NCBI GenBank assembly: GCA_963556495.2
Contig: OY747710.1
Span: forward strand, 4,650,501 to 4,714,500
Reading direction: 5' to 3'
Source: Valencia hispanica
Lineage: Eukaryota; Chordata; Actinopteri; Cyprinodontiformes; Valenciidae
Length of the DNA: 64,000 nt
Shown piece after piece: positions 21,718 to 33,424 of the stretch. A program made the translations under genes and the position numbers. Below the pieces are notes generated by a model, which searched no databases, was not told where the DNA came from, and saw only the letters and a program-made list of their open reading frames with translations. The stretch's first letter is position 1. Each line of letters starts with the position of its first letter.

Positions 21718-22875
21718 ATTAACGGGACTGACTGGTATTTTGGAATACAACCGTATCAAAGTATCTTCTTTACTGCCTCCAAAAGTCCCAATTAATAGCC
21801 TACAGCACCCTCTGCTGGTTGTCTTGGGTTAATATATTGCATTGTTGCAACTTAATTTACACAAGCATCTGTGTTGTCTTGAGCGGGCCCGATAGCTGAA
21901 TTGGCGGGCCCCCCATGGCCCAACCATCGGTGCAGGGCCTGTACAGGCTCTAAGAGGACGGGGGCTTGGGAATTCTTTATTAAAGCCAGTTTAGTGTTGG
22001 CCAGCAGATAAGAAATTTTGAGGAAAGATAATCCGCTGAAGACGAAACTCAACCAACTGATGCCTAACTGGAACAAGCAGAGTCCTAAAACTAGACTGAA
22101 AGATTATTCTTTTACTTGGCCCCCACCCCTACTTCCAACGCTATCTACAAAGCAAAAGTAGATTCGTATCTGTGCAAAGCAGTAAAACTGGTATTTCTAA
22201 CTTTATAAAGATTTGATGTAGTGCACTTTGAAGACAAGACTTTAAAATACTCTCAGGATGAAAAAGAGGATTTAGATAACGTTTTTATACTAAAAGGTTT
22301 GGAAATCATGGCATTCATATCCATCCAGCTTAGATTGCTATGATACACATAAATAAGATGCAGTGCAACCAATTGCCTTAAAAAGTCACCAAATTAGTAA
22401 ATAGAGTTTGACTGTGTGTAAATTACTATAAAACAATATCCCAAGCTTTGAACATCACATAGAATTGTTCTATCCATCATCTGAACATGGAGACAGGATG
22501 GACCACAGGCAGACCTACCAGGACATGGAAGTCTACCTAACCTGACAGACTGGCCACCCATAGCGTTATTCAAAAAGGCAGCCAAGAGGGCATCACTCTG
22601 GAGGTGCTGGAGAGATCCACAGCTCAGGTGGAAGAATCTGTTGTCATGAGAACTACTAGTCATGCACTCCACAACTGAAGCCTATATGGTTGCCGCTAAC
22701 CAAAACTGCAGTTGGGGTAAAAAAGCCACAAGAAGTCCTGTTTGCAGTTTGCCACAAAACTGGGGTAGGAGACACATCAAACATGTGGAAGAAGGTGCTC
22801 TGGTCAGATAGGACCATATTGGAACTTTTTTGGTTATGCAAGAACCGCATCTCTGTGGTGAAACATGGTAAGGCT

Positions 22876-23284
22876 TAGGGCTGGGTATTGTTAGGAATTT
22901 CCCAATTCGATTCGATTTCGATTCTTGAGACTTCGATTCGATTTCGATTCAATACGATATTGATTTATTAGCTTCAATATCGATTTAATAATAAGTAAAT
23001 ACACAAGTAATGAAGTATCTGAGTGTATTTTTAAATAAATGAGCCAAACGTCGGCTTTTAACGTTGGTGGTGCAGGCTTGAACAGAGTGCAGCTGCTGTC
23101 CGCCATCTTGCTGTTTTGGTAATGCGCGTCTTGTACAACGCTGAATGCTCTCACTAGAGTGTTGCCCACAGCGCCGCCACTGGCCGGTGGGCTGAATCGA
23201 TTCATAGGATTTGATGAATCGATATTGAATTGAGAAACAAATAATTGCAATGCATTGCTGAATCATTATTTTTACCCAGCCCTA
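22876..23284. mobile_element. hAT-type MITE (409 bp) with perfect 8-bp target duplication
   Basis: TAGGGCTGGGTA and TACCCAGCCCTA are perfect inverted ends. GTAAGGCT flanks both sides (22868-22875 and 23285-23292). The subterminal sequence is rich in CGATTCGATTTCGATT. The insertion is in the 3' tail of the L2 fragment that itself sits in the Tc1 element. Confidence 0.92.
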
Positions 23285-23706
23285 GTAAGGCTAGGCAGGC
23301 TTATTTGTACAGCACACTTTCAGCAAGAAGGCAATTCAAGGTGCTCTGGGAGATTAGGGGGAAAAATAAAAGCATCAAAGACATAAAGAACATTAAAGCA
23401 CCCTACCGTTATGACAATCCAGCTAATATTAATCAAAGGCAGCTCTAAACAGATGAGTTTTTAGTCTTGACTTAGAGGAACTCAGTGTTTCAGCAGTCTG
23501 TAAGTTTGTTCCAGATTAGATCTTAGAAACTGAAAGCTGCTTCTCCATGCTTGGTTCTGATTCTAGGGATGCTGAGTAGGCTGGAATTCGATCTCATGGG
23601 AGGTCGGTATAGTGACAACAGATCTTTAACAGACGTTGGTGCTAAGCCATTCAATGACTTATGAACAAGAGAAAGTATTTTAAAGTCAGTTCTCTGAGCT
23701 ACAGGG
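23285..23706 (-). repeat. L2/Maui-type LINE 3' fragment
   Basis: The plus-strand motifs AATTCAAGGTGCTCTGGGAG, GGCAGCTCTAAACAGATGAG, GTTTGTTCCAGATTAGATC and TCAGTTCTCTGAGCTACAGG match 33460-33875. They are complementary to the 3' part of the plus-strand copy at 42290-42700. It is a 5'-truncated copy whose sense strand is minus. Confidence 0.8.
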
Positions 23707-24165
23707 TGGTGGTGGTAGAACCATGGGATTGTTTATAATAAGCATGTTAATGAGTTAAAATGGCACAGTCAAAGTCCAGACCTATGTTCAATAAAATAAA
23801 ATAAACATGTCAAGATTTGAAAACAGATGTTGACAAAAGCTCTTTATCCCTTCTGACTGAGCTTGAGAAATCAAATGGGGAAAAACCTTCAGTAGGTGTG
23901 CAAAGCTGATAGAGATGCACCCGAAAAGACCTACAGCTGTAATTGGAACAAAATAATTTACGGCACAGTATTTAACTTAGTTCAACTAAATGCATATGCA
24001 AGCAGCAGTTTTTTTCTATTTTTGTTTTTTCTATTTTTATTTTTTAAATGTACCATTTTCCTTCTGCTTGACAATCTAAAAAAGCACTACTTAAAAATGA
24101 CATAAATGTTTGTAGCTTTAACGTGACACAGGGTGAAAAAGTTGAATACTTTTAGCAGGAACTGA

Positions 24166-24559
24166 TTGGAGTAAACTTTGGGAGTGAAAAAAACAATTGG
24201 TATTTTTTAAGACTATAAAACAAAATAAAATGAATATTCACACTGATTTACCAGGTTCTGCATAGACTGTTAGTTGAACTGTAACATACAACTTGTGAAA
24301 CTGATCAAAGAAACCTAAATCAGTGCACCATCCTGAGGTGTTCGTCTGCTGAGCCCTAATTAATCTTCTGCCTCTGAACCAGAATGATGACATCACTGAC
24401 GGGTTGAAATTTAGAAAGTGCTGACTTTTCCCCATCTAAACTGGATTTGGACCAACAAATTTAAAATGTTTCCGAACTTGGACAGGAATTTCTTCGACTT
24501 ACAAAGTAGTAGATTGTGAGAGATCCGTCACGGTCAGCCAAGAGGCTCTCCATTAAAAA
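24166..24559. other. Intergenic sequence, nothing recognised
   Basis: No coding or repeat evidence. Confidence 0.35.
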
Positions 24560-25210
24560 CATATCACTTCTCCCGTGCGCTCATCACTCGTCGACTATAC
24601 AAGTAATTCAACAAAACACTTGAAAAAGTCCATGTAAAATGGATCTCCGCTGCACTCAGAGGCCTAGCAGAGAATGAATGGGTTTTCTCTTCTGACAGAT
24701 CATGTAGTGCACAGGGTCTAGATGAATTTCGCGCATGCGGTACAGTAATAGCCCAACAGATGATGGTTCTTGGCACAGCCTGAGTAGTGGAGGGGTGTAA
24801 GACAGTCCCTTATGTCACATGGAAGAAAGAGAGGGATAGAGAAGAGGGAGAAGAAGAGTGCTGCAGTGCATTTGCGGTGCGCTGTCTCTTTAACTTCTGT
24901 CATGCTTGACAGGAGCTGCTGGATCAAACTACTGTAAAATCGACAGGGGCCAGAGATGGCCGTGCGGCCGGCTGCCTGCTTCCACACTGTCCATCTGCAC
25001 TCCTGGACACGTCCGTCAGCGAGGAGCGGGGAGACGGAGGAGACGCCGCGGAGGTAGGGAGGCATGTGTGGGTGGCTCATCGTGACGGGGGTCGACCACA
25101 GTGGAGGAGAGAAAGGAGAAGAAGACTGACAGGAGGTGTGAGTTTAAGGGAACGAATGAGGAAAAAGAAGAAAATTTTGCTAAGATAGGAAGGCCCATCG
25201 CTGCTGCCTG
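24560..25210. other. GC-richer stretch with a possible first exon or promoter
   Basis: The stretch 24930-25110 is unusually GC- and CpG-rich for this window. An ATG at 24956 opens a short frame that runs to ACGCCGCGGAG at about 25052, followed directly by GTAGGG, a plausible splice donor. No protein family is recognised and no downstream exon was found, so this is only a candidate. Confidence 0.2.
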
Positions 25211-25964
25211 CCTGCCTCCCACCAACTGCCTGTTCATGTGAGCCGGTACTTGGCATGACTGCAAATGGCTCGCCTGCTACATTAGCGGAACGCTCTCTTC
25301 AGAGTGGGCTTAGATACATCTGCAACACTGTTCAGAAACCCCCCCTCCCCTCCATTCCCACCAAAAGCTCCCTCTGCCCCTCCAACCCTTTGTGGACGTG
25401 CATCTCTTCACAAATCAATGCCAAAGGAATATCAGCCCTCTTACCACATATTTTACCTCTGTATGTTGAGTCACTGTGCAGCAATAAATATCACACAGTG
25501 TTACATAATCGCCTCGAGTAACCATGGAGCTTTCAACGTATAGGAACGATGGAGTATCTGTTTGGAGCACACATAGGAAATGCACTCAAGGCATTCGATT
25601 AATTCATTTTGGCCTCAAATGTGTAAAGTCAGATCACTTAATTTAAAACAAAATTGCAGAATTTCTTAACCTAAAGGGGTAGTTCAGATCTGTAGAGTAT
25701 ACCTCTCCTGGCTTTTTCATATTGGATTGCTATCATTTTTTTCTGGGATCAGAAAGTAAAGTTTTGTCTAAACAGATTTCTACAATCTTACAACAGCTGC
25801 TGTCCATGCCAACACTGATGCAGCAATCAGGACAAAACCAATTTCTTGCTTACTTTCAAGTCTGGCATTCTGGTTTTCTTTCTAAGGACCATAACGAATA
25901 TATCATATTTATTAGAATATTTATTTTTTAAAGGTTTAATTGAGAAAAGTGGCCTTTATTCAGG

Positions 25965-26057
25965 AAGAAGGGGCCAGGAATTGAACCTGGACCAGGTGGA
26001 CTGTAGCCTCCATATATGATGCACTTGATCTACCACCGAGCCATCTGGTGCCCTGTA
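25965..26057 (-). repeat. tRNA-derived SINE head
   Basis: On the minus strand, TGGCTCGGTGGTAGATC is a fair RNA polymerase III A box and GGTTCAATTCC (plus strand 25977-25987) is a near-perfect B box at tRNA-like spacing. The flanks do not pair as an acceptor stem should, so this is a tRNA-derived SINE head and not a tRNA gene. The wording resembles a widespread fish SINE that begins GGCTCAGTGGTAGAGC. Confidence 0.6.
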
Positions 26058-26059
26058 CA

Positions 26060-27811
26060 AACTCATTTCTATAAATTCTGTTTCAATCTGAAAGAAAGAT
26101 GCTTATCCCAATTAAAGGATCAAAGCATAAGCTTCAAATTCTTTACTGAATCCGAAACAAAGTGTATCGAAAAAAACATGCTGTTTGTTGTAGCCTAAAA
26201 GGGGGAATTGTTGATTTTGATCAGTTTAATCAGGGGTAGCTCTATGATGCATAAATTATTGTAAGATGCTTTGAGGATTCTCTGCCAGACCAAAATAATG
26301 TTCACTAGAAACAGAGGTGGATGATTGCAGGTACATTTTTTTGTTGTCGGTCATTTTGACTGATGGGGTTAAAAAAATATATTATATGTTTAGCCGTCAA
26401 TTTTTGAAATGACTATGCCATTCAGCAGTGTTTTATTTTTATTCATTTGAATTAATATTCAATCCAAACAAACTGAGCAGAGAATCCACATCATCACATC
26501 ACACATTGAGCAGATTAATAAGCTACATGAATTAAATATGAACATTTCACCTGCTGTGGCTCTGCTGCCACACTTAAGACTGGAATTACAAGCGCCACGT
26601 CAGTCCAGAGTTCTGAAAAACAGGCAACATATCTCGAATGGCAGTGATTAGGATTTGACAACATTCTCTGAACCAGGGCTTTCCGGATTGCTTCAGTGGG
26701 AGGAAATCCCGCAGCATGCACTCTTTCTGCATCAGTGTTTAAGCTGCAGCGATCTGTCACCGCCGGTCTGTGTCCGGTGTCGTTACGCCCCGAAGCCTCT
26801 GTAACTCTTTAAGATAGCGAGATGCATTGAGTACGGTGTCCAGGTCTGAGATGATGCTCAGATCCTGTCATGGGAATCTTTTTTCTGAGTTATGCAGTTA
26901 CCTGAATTCTATATGTAGCCTAAAGTTATGTCTGGGCGTCTGCATCAAGTGGTCAGGGGTGGGAATTGCAATTTGTCAAAATGACAGACGGACTTTAGAT
27001 TTTTCCGCCACCGTTTAAAAAAACCCGATCAAATACGGGAAAATATTTGGTTGACGCAACCCCTGATTGGCACAAAGATGTTTTTCCTGCTTTAACCCCT
27101 TTTTCATAAAATCACTTCCAACCGCTTCTGGTTTTAAACACAGCCAAGATGTCCATTCATGCATGTTTTAAAAAATAAAGTAGACCTCCGAGATTTGTGG
27201 GGATACATTTTCCACAAATTCTCCAAAATCCATGAATTTGAGAACCTCTCTAAAGGACTAAATTTAGTCAGTGTTTAGCCATGGTTTAGAGTGTGTGATG
27301 ATGGCATGTGGGCATCCATGCTTTCTATAACTAACGTCTCATCTGTATTTGACCTGCCAATCACTGCTGAAAACAAATGAAAGGGAAAGCTGATTGGTGC
27401 ATTTCTATTTACTTACCTTTACAGGTTTGTATTACACAGGTTTTACCTTGAAATTTGTTGACCAGATTAATTTGACACAATTTAAATATGCTTTGAAAAA
27501 TTACCTTGAGATCAGAATTGGAAACTTTTAATTCTGATTAGCATTATCTGTCCTGGAACCTCCTGGATTTAGAGATCCAAGTAGCCTTTTTAGGAAATCT
27601 CAGCATGGAGGTAAGGATCTAGAGTTGTTATAATAAACATACAGAACCCTCTGTTTTTGCTAACTTTGCTAAATATTGGTACAAGACTCTAAAGCCAGTT
27701 TAAAATGTCATATCTGGAACAGATTTGTCTTCATTTCACATTTATATATTAAAACCCTATTTTGCTGTTCTCTCTTTCTCACATGTGATGTGACCTCTCC
27801 TCCTGATACAG
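26060..27811. other. Intergenic sequence, nothing recognised
   Basis: AT-rich non-coding sequence. No gene or clear repeat boundary was found. Confidence 0.35.
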
Positions 27812-27820
27812 ATAAATATT

Positions 27821-28977
27821 AGGTAACGGTGTAACGGTACACCAAAAGTCCCGGTTCGGTTCGTACCTGGGTTTCAATTTCACAGTTCGGTTCATTTTCA
27901 GTACAGTCAGGGAACAAAGTGAAAAAAAACATTTTGTGTAATAACATTTAAAATCAAACTGTACTTGCAGTAAACTTTAAAAACAAAATGTCCTCAGATA
28001 ACATAAAATGTATATAGTAAAATATAAAATAAATAGACGTATAACAGTTTAAAAAATTTTTTTTAGGAAAGCACAACATCAATACTTTGGCTTTCTGCCA
28101 AAGTCAAGACAATCTGGGATTTTAAATGAATATTTTAGACTACCCTACTGTCTGTGTCAACAGTGGTAACAAGTTAATCAGGGGTTAAGCTGTTACCTGA
28201 GCCAGCTGACAGGATGTTGTATGAGTTATACAGGTGAGGTGGGCGGGGCTACAGTGCACTGCTAGTCTAATGGCAGCAGCTCCTGCTGCAAAACAACACA
28301 AATGTCACTGACTAATCCCTGGAAGAAACGTTTTTAACACACATTATTACAGTCAGATGTCCAGTCTGCTTTATACTTAATTGCCACGTTAAGAGAACAA
28401 AGCACCAACGAGGGCAGCTAAACAGTGTCCTTCGGCTCAGTAGCGTGTGCTAGCTAACAGTACCTGACGCTAACGGAATTTGGTAACCAGTTACCATGAA
28501 AACCTGTTGATCTGCAACACCGGGAATCCGAAGTGTTCCCAAACAGGAGGCTTCAACAACTGAAGCGGGCGTTCAAGTTCCTGCTCTCAATTAAACGAGT
28601 CGCTGTTCATAACTTCTGCTAGCAGGAGGCTGGGCTGTATTTGTTTACAGTCGCATGTGTTGGCTAAAGCGCAACGGAGTTATGCTTCAGTGGGGAAACT
28701 CGGTATGCCTCTGTGCCCTACTGAATCAGAATCAGAATCAGAAAGGGTTTTTATTGCCAAATGTTGGGTAGGTTTACAACATTACGAAATTGCTGCGGTA
28801 CTTTGTTCAAACATACAAGAACAAACAGACAAACACTTAAATAAAAATATAATATGCTAAACGATGCAGAAATAACACACTGAAGTACCAGGGCATCCAT
28901 TCGCGGCGCCATCTTGGATCTTGGAAGGTTCCATTCTGAAAATTCTAAATACGACTACATGTACCGTTACACCGCTA
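27821..28977. mobile_element. hAT element (1157 bp) with target duplication
   Basis: The ends GGTAACGGTGTAACGGTAC and GTACCGTTACACCGCTA form an inverted repeat. ATAAATATT flanks both sides (27812-27820 and 28978-28986), containing the 8-bp duplication of hAT. No transposase frame is present. A related fragment is at 9000-9577. A LINE-type tail is inserted near its right end. Confidence 0.85.
28725..28858 (-). repeat. LINE 3'-end fragment with (TGATTC)n tail
   Basis: The plus strand has GAATCAGAATCAGAATCAGA followed by AAGGGTTTTTATTGCCAAAT and TTACAACATTACGAA. This is a typical fish LINE 3' end read backwards, with the tandem tail at its left. It lies inside the hAT element at 27821-28977. 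Confidence 0.55.
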
Positions 28978-28989
28978 ATAAATATTGAC

Positions 28990-29100
28990 CGCTCATAATA
29001 ATAATAATAATAAATTTTATTTGAAGGCGCTTTTCTGGCACTCAAGGACACCGTACAACATTTAAAAAAAAACAATAAATCACACAACACAAGTGTAAAG
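28990..29100 (-). repeat. LINE/SINE 3'-end-type repeat with (TTA)n tail
   Basis: AATAATAATAATAATAAATT is followed by TTATTTGAAGGCGCTTTTCT and GGCACTCAAGGACACC. The tandem tail plus GGCGCTTTTC block marks the end of a short retroposon whose sense strand is minus. It sits directly beside the right flank of the hAT element. Confidence 0.55.
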
Positions 29101-29906
29101 ACATAATAGAGGTTAATGACAAGAAGGCTTGAAAAGAAATTGTCTTAATGTTGTTCTCATATCGCCTTTGAAAGTTCTCAAAAAGCAATCAAAATCAGAA
29201 GAGAAAGAGCTATTGGCATCGCAATTCTTTACAAAGACTGGAAATCAGGAATTGGTCACGAACTTCTGCTTGGTGCTTCTCTAAACATAATCCAATCCAG
29301 GAACTGTTACTGTCTTCAGAGCAAAGAGCCATCAAATTGTTCTTGGCACAACCTAACCCACAAAAAACTAATTATAATAGACAGAATTAAAACAGTTGTA
29401 TTAATAGATTGATACTTATTTTTCTTTGTACATGCATGTACTGGAATGAAACTAAGAGTTCTCTACTGCAGGTAAGATATTGATTGCTAATAGCTACTCG
29501 CTATCACTTTAGGATATAAAATACATGATGTTCTCTGTGACAAAAATGAACAAAAACCATAACTTTTAAAGTTTAAAAAATGATTAGTGTTAATGGATAA
29601 AAAATTAGGCTACGTTTCTTTTTGATGGAGCACTAAAAAACAGAAAATAAACCTTCAACAATATCATGTAGTATCTTGCACCATGCTTTAATAAAGACAT
29701 TATTATTATTACTGTGAAATAATTAGCAAAAGAGAGGGCAGTAGGCAAAACTCTCTGCAGGTGTTCCCAGCTGGAGAAAACATGATTTATTCTCAAAAAG
29801 GACAAATTATGGCAATCAGAGGAGGGGAAAGTACATCACTGGCAGATTTCGAAGGTGCGGCACTGTGCTCACAATTTCCTGGCAATGATTCCCCAAGTGG
29901 GCTCAA

Positions 29907-29938
29907 ACACACAAACACACACACACACACACACACAG
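29907..29938. repeat. (CA)n microsatellite
   Basis: A tandem CA dinucleotide tract with one early interruption. Confidence 0.95.
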
Positions 29939-31397
29939 TGGCAGAGCATCTCAACAACCAGCATTATGCAACCAACTTCTATAGATGCATTTGCACAAGA
30001 GAGCATTTTGGCTCTTATCTGCTGTGCTCTGAGGGAATAAGAAGCGGAGTTGAAAGGAAAAAGAGCCGGCTGCAGCAGTTCCATTCGCTCCCTTTTTTCA
30101 GATGTTGACTCCAGGGTCACCCCAGGAGTGGGGAGGGGGTGGGGGGTTAGGTTGAGAGATTAGATATTTGGAAGCACAGATGATTTTCCACAAAGGATAA
30201 CAGGTCCGGTGCTACAACACTCCTTTGGTTAGCTTCACCCTCACATGCAGCTCTCCTCCACTCTCTCCTGAACCCACAGGCGGATATATATACAGCGGGG
30301 TACTCACACGAACCTGGACACCCCTCGGCCCTTCAGAGCTGCTCCCAAACTTTACGCTGCCCGTTGCACCTCATTCTCGTCTGACCCTCCTTATTTATTT
30401 AACCCTCTGATCACAGGGACAACACGGTGCAAGCTGAACGTTTCAGGCTGGGGTGGATGTGAGGCAGCTCACTGCAGCACGCCTGCTCACATATAGCATT
30501 AGTCACAGTTACTGAGGGAATCTGGCTTTTTTACCGTACATTGAAGCGCCTTTCACCCACTCACGCTTGGAGTGTGAGGGAATGAAAGACCAGCAGGCAG
30601 AGAAGTGGTCATCTACATATTTCAGCGGGCCAAACTTTTTTTGAGGCAGGATGGAGTCCATTCAGGACAAAAATCCCACAAATATATGAAATAATTAGGG
30701 TTAAAACACCTTTTAGATCACACTGTTCTTCTTGTGGTGTTCACCATGCAGGAAGTGCATGGTGCCATCTAACAAGTGTCACCACAAACTCACTGGGAGT
30801 GGATTTTTAGAACAGGATCGGGAAACATTCCCGCATGTATTGCTCATCAACGCATTACAGCAGGAGCACACGCACCCCTTATTATTACGATACTATAATT
30901 GCGGCATGCACACAGAACAGACGCTGCGCCGGATCTCTGTGCGCGCCTGTGTGGGGATCCATCTACCAGGCACTCTGTCGGCTATGGTGCCTGCTCACAT
31001 TTCCATACGACAGTCAGGGAGGAGAGGGGCACAGAGAGAGACAGAGAGGGGATGGAGGACGGGGAAGAGAGATGCAGTGGATGTCAAAAATTATGGGGAG
31101 GTGGGATGGGGATCTCCGGCTTACCTTGGAAGGGAACATAGGACATGTTCCAAAAGCATCGGATGTGGGGCTTTGCGTCGCGGCGGTCTCTCGGTGCTCA
31201 GTAGTATTAGGGAACCAAATTACAAAATGAATCTGGAATTAAAATTAATCTTAAAAAAAAAAAAAAAGCACGCGATTGTACTGCTGTTTACGGCTGCAGT
31301 CGAAGAAGAAGAAGAAGAGGCCGGTATTCCGCTGTGATAACAACTGGCATCATAATCCACGACCGCTTATAAAAAGCACCCGGTGCGAGGTGCGTAA
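29939..31397. other. Intergenic sequence with a moderately GC-rich section
   Basis: The stretch 30880-31200 is GC-richer and has overlapping open frames on the plus strand without known domains. It also has a poly-A run at about 31251-31267 and a GAAGAAGAAG tract near 31305. No gene is supported. Confidence 0.3.
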
Positions 31398-31429
31398 AAA
31401 AAAAAAAAACATACAGGATGCAGGAATAT

Positions 31430-31802
31430 ATAGATATATATGTGTGTGTGTGCGTGCGTGCGTGCGTGTGTGTACGCGTGTTTGTTTGCACGCTGCTGCT
31501 GCTGAGGTGTGAGGGTGAAGCACGAGCGACTGTGTGAAGGAGAGAGAGAGAGGTGACGATCGTGCGCGCGCGCGCGCCTGTGCGCGTTTTTGTGTGTGGG
31601 TGCGCGCTCGCCCCCCCCATATCTATATAACTGAGATTCAACTCACGCGTTTTACAATTCTGCGCGCGCCCCTAGAAGAAGACTGGCGAGTATAATGATG
31701 TTTGAGTGAGTGTAAATTCACTGCTTCAGGCCGGAGAAGACAGTCTGTCTGTGTTTGTGCGCGCGCGTGTGTGTGTGTGTGCGTGCGCGCATGCGTGCGT
31801 GC
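31430..31802. repeat. Cluster of alternating purine-pyrimidine microsatellites
   Basis: Within about 370 bases there are TATATA/TGTGTG/TGCGTGCG at 31425-31480, a CGCGCG tract at about 31563-31577, and CGCGCGTGTGTGTGTGTG with GCGTGCGCGC at 31760-31802. All can adopt left-handed Z-DNA in principle. Confidence 0.85.
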
Positions 31803-32139
31803 GGAGCTTATGATATAATTCACTTGGGTCATGATCAAAAGTGAGAAGTCCAACATTTGAGTATTATATTCACTCACATTGTCGTTTTACTGAGATCTCA
31901 AAAAGTTCAATAAATACATGATAAATAAATAAATATTTTCTAATTCTAAAATAATTCAAATACATTAAACAATCTAAATAAACAACAAATCATGAAAAAT
32001 ATATGGATTAAAAATAATTTATGAAATACAAACAAATTATTTGTAAAAATAAGAAATTTATTAGACAAAAACTAGATTCTAATAAATGAGCAAAAGCACA
32101 ATTACGCAAAATGAATAAATTAGTAAGAAAAACTTTTCC
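31803..32139. other. AT-rich intergenic sequence
   Basis: Very AT-rich, with many AAATAA repeats. Nothing else was recognised. Confidence 0.35.
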
Positions 32140-32400
32140 CTTGCAGCAAGAAGATCCTGGGTTTGAATCCCACCTAGGGGTCTATCTGCATGCTCTCTCT
32201 GTGCATGCATGGGTTCTCTCTGGGTACTCCAGCTTCCTCCAACAGTCTCAAAACATGACTGCTACATTACCTGGTGTCTCTAAATCGTTCTTAGTGGTGA
32301 GAGTGTGCATGATTGTTTGTCCTGTGTTTTTATGTGTCTCCCTGGTCCCCAATTGTTGCCCAATGACCTCTGGAGATAGGCACCAGGGCGGCAGACGACA
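32140..32400 (+). repeat. Common fish interspersed repeat
   Basis: The ordered motifs are GATCCTGGGTTTGAATCCCA, TGCATGCATGGGTTCTCTCT, GGGTACTCCAGCTTCCTCCA, TTTGTCCTGTG and TGGAGATAGGCACCAG. This is a widespread teleost repeat, seen in the opposite orientation at 13385-13665. GGGTTTGAATCCC near its start resembles a pol III B box. Confidence 0.65.
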
Positions 32401-33424
32401 GATGAGTGAAAATGAAAATACCAACTTAAAATTAAAAAGTACATCTAATCATACGGATGTAAAAGGTAAATTACATAATATTAAGAAAATAAAGAACAAC
32501 TGAAACAGAACATATCAAGTCAATTGCACCCTAACTAGATTAAACAGCAATGTTTGTTTGTGTTTATGTAATCAGATTACAAGTGGAGGCTATGAAAAAT
32601 CCAAATGTATTGTTTTTATTTTTTAAACAACCATAGCATGTCTTCACAATACCTCAAATTGCTGTTTTCATTGTAATATCAGAGTGTGCGGTATTGAATT
32701 AGCGAATCACTGCTTGGATGTAATATTTAGTAGGTTAATTATTGTATTTAAAGCGTCAAACATTCACACAATATATATCCGTCATATATTTTCTCTGTTA
32801 AATGAACCCTGACTGTATTTCTTTCTGATGTCTAATGTATGTTTTTAGTGATGGAGATATTAAAACTCACGGAGTGCGGTGGGGACATCACCTCATGGTA
32901 AAGAAAGAAAAGAGTCACGAAAATGTGAGTTTATCATAAATCGATATCACTGTCGCAATTTTCAGCAAAGGAAACAACATCTGTTAAGTTTTGATGACAT
33001 CTTTTCCTTATGCCAAATATTAGAATTAACACTGCCTATGGCTGCAAGTGTCAACATTATACAATTCATACTCCTCCCTAAATGTTCTCTACATGATAGG
33101 AAATACAACGAAAACTAATTAAAAAAAGCCATAATGCATCAAAAGGAATTTGTAAGAAGTGTAAAAACCTAGTTCAGATCGCTATGCTCCAATTACCAAA
33201 AATATTCACAAATCAGTACAGCAGAATGTAAAAAAAGAGTAGAAAAAATGTACAAAAAACAGGTGGTAAACGAATGTAAAAGTGAGGTTTGATCCTCCTC
33301 ACTGATTGTGAGACTGAATCCGTCCCAGACTCAACTATACTGTATGTAGTGTTACATTTTTAAAATGGTGCTTTTATTTGAAAAATGACTTTTTTCCTCA
33401 TCTGAATTGTGTGCGTTTAAGTTT
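32401..33424. other. Intergenic sequence, nothing recognised
   Basis: AT-rich non-coding sequence without recognised features. Confidence 0.35.

Larger units (their letters stand above)
20270..21870 (-). repeat. Repeat A, copy 2, split by a hAT MITE
   Basis: Read on the minus strand it contains AAATTAAGTTGCAACAATGC, then TGGGACTTTTGGAGGCAGTA, then AAGAAGAAGGGCGCTGTG and CTAATATGAGCATGCTAACG, then the TGTATCCTTGACTGGCATAC stretch. The order is the same as in copy 1 (10651-12720). The insertion at 20801-21717 interrupts it and the L1 abuts its 3' end. Confidence 0.7.
22480..24165 (+). mobile_element. Tc1-like transposon fossil, interrupted by an L2 LINE and a hAT MITE
   Basis: The left part (22480-22875) has ATCCACAGCTCAGGTGGAAG, AAACATGTGGAAGAAGGTGC and TCTGGTCAGATAGGACCA, the last from the LWSDET block with the first catalytic Asp. 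The right part (23706-24165) has TGGCACAGTCAAAGTCCAG, the block for the last catalytic acidic residue, AAAGACCTACAGCTGTAATT, and a decayed 3' end. Both match one common fish Tc1 family. Many stops make it dead. Confidence 0.8.

Noticed and set aside
25965..26057. tRNA gene
   Set aside because: A and B boxes are present, but the acceptor stem ends do not pair well and the sequence resembles a known SINE head.
30732..31337. 201-codon open frame as a host gene
   Set aside because: No known domain, overlapping frames of similar length, and it runs into low-complexity GAAGAAGAAG. No splice evidence.
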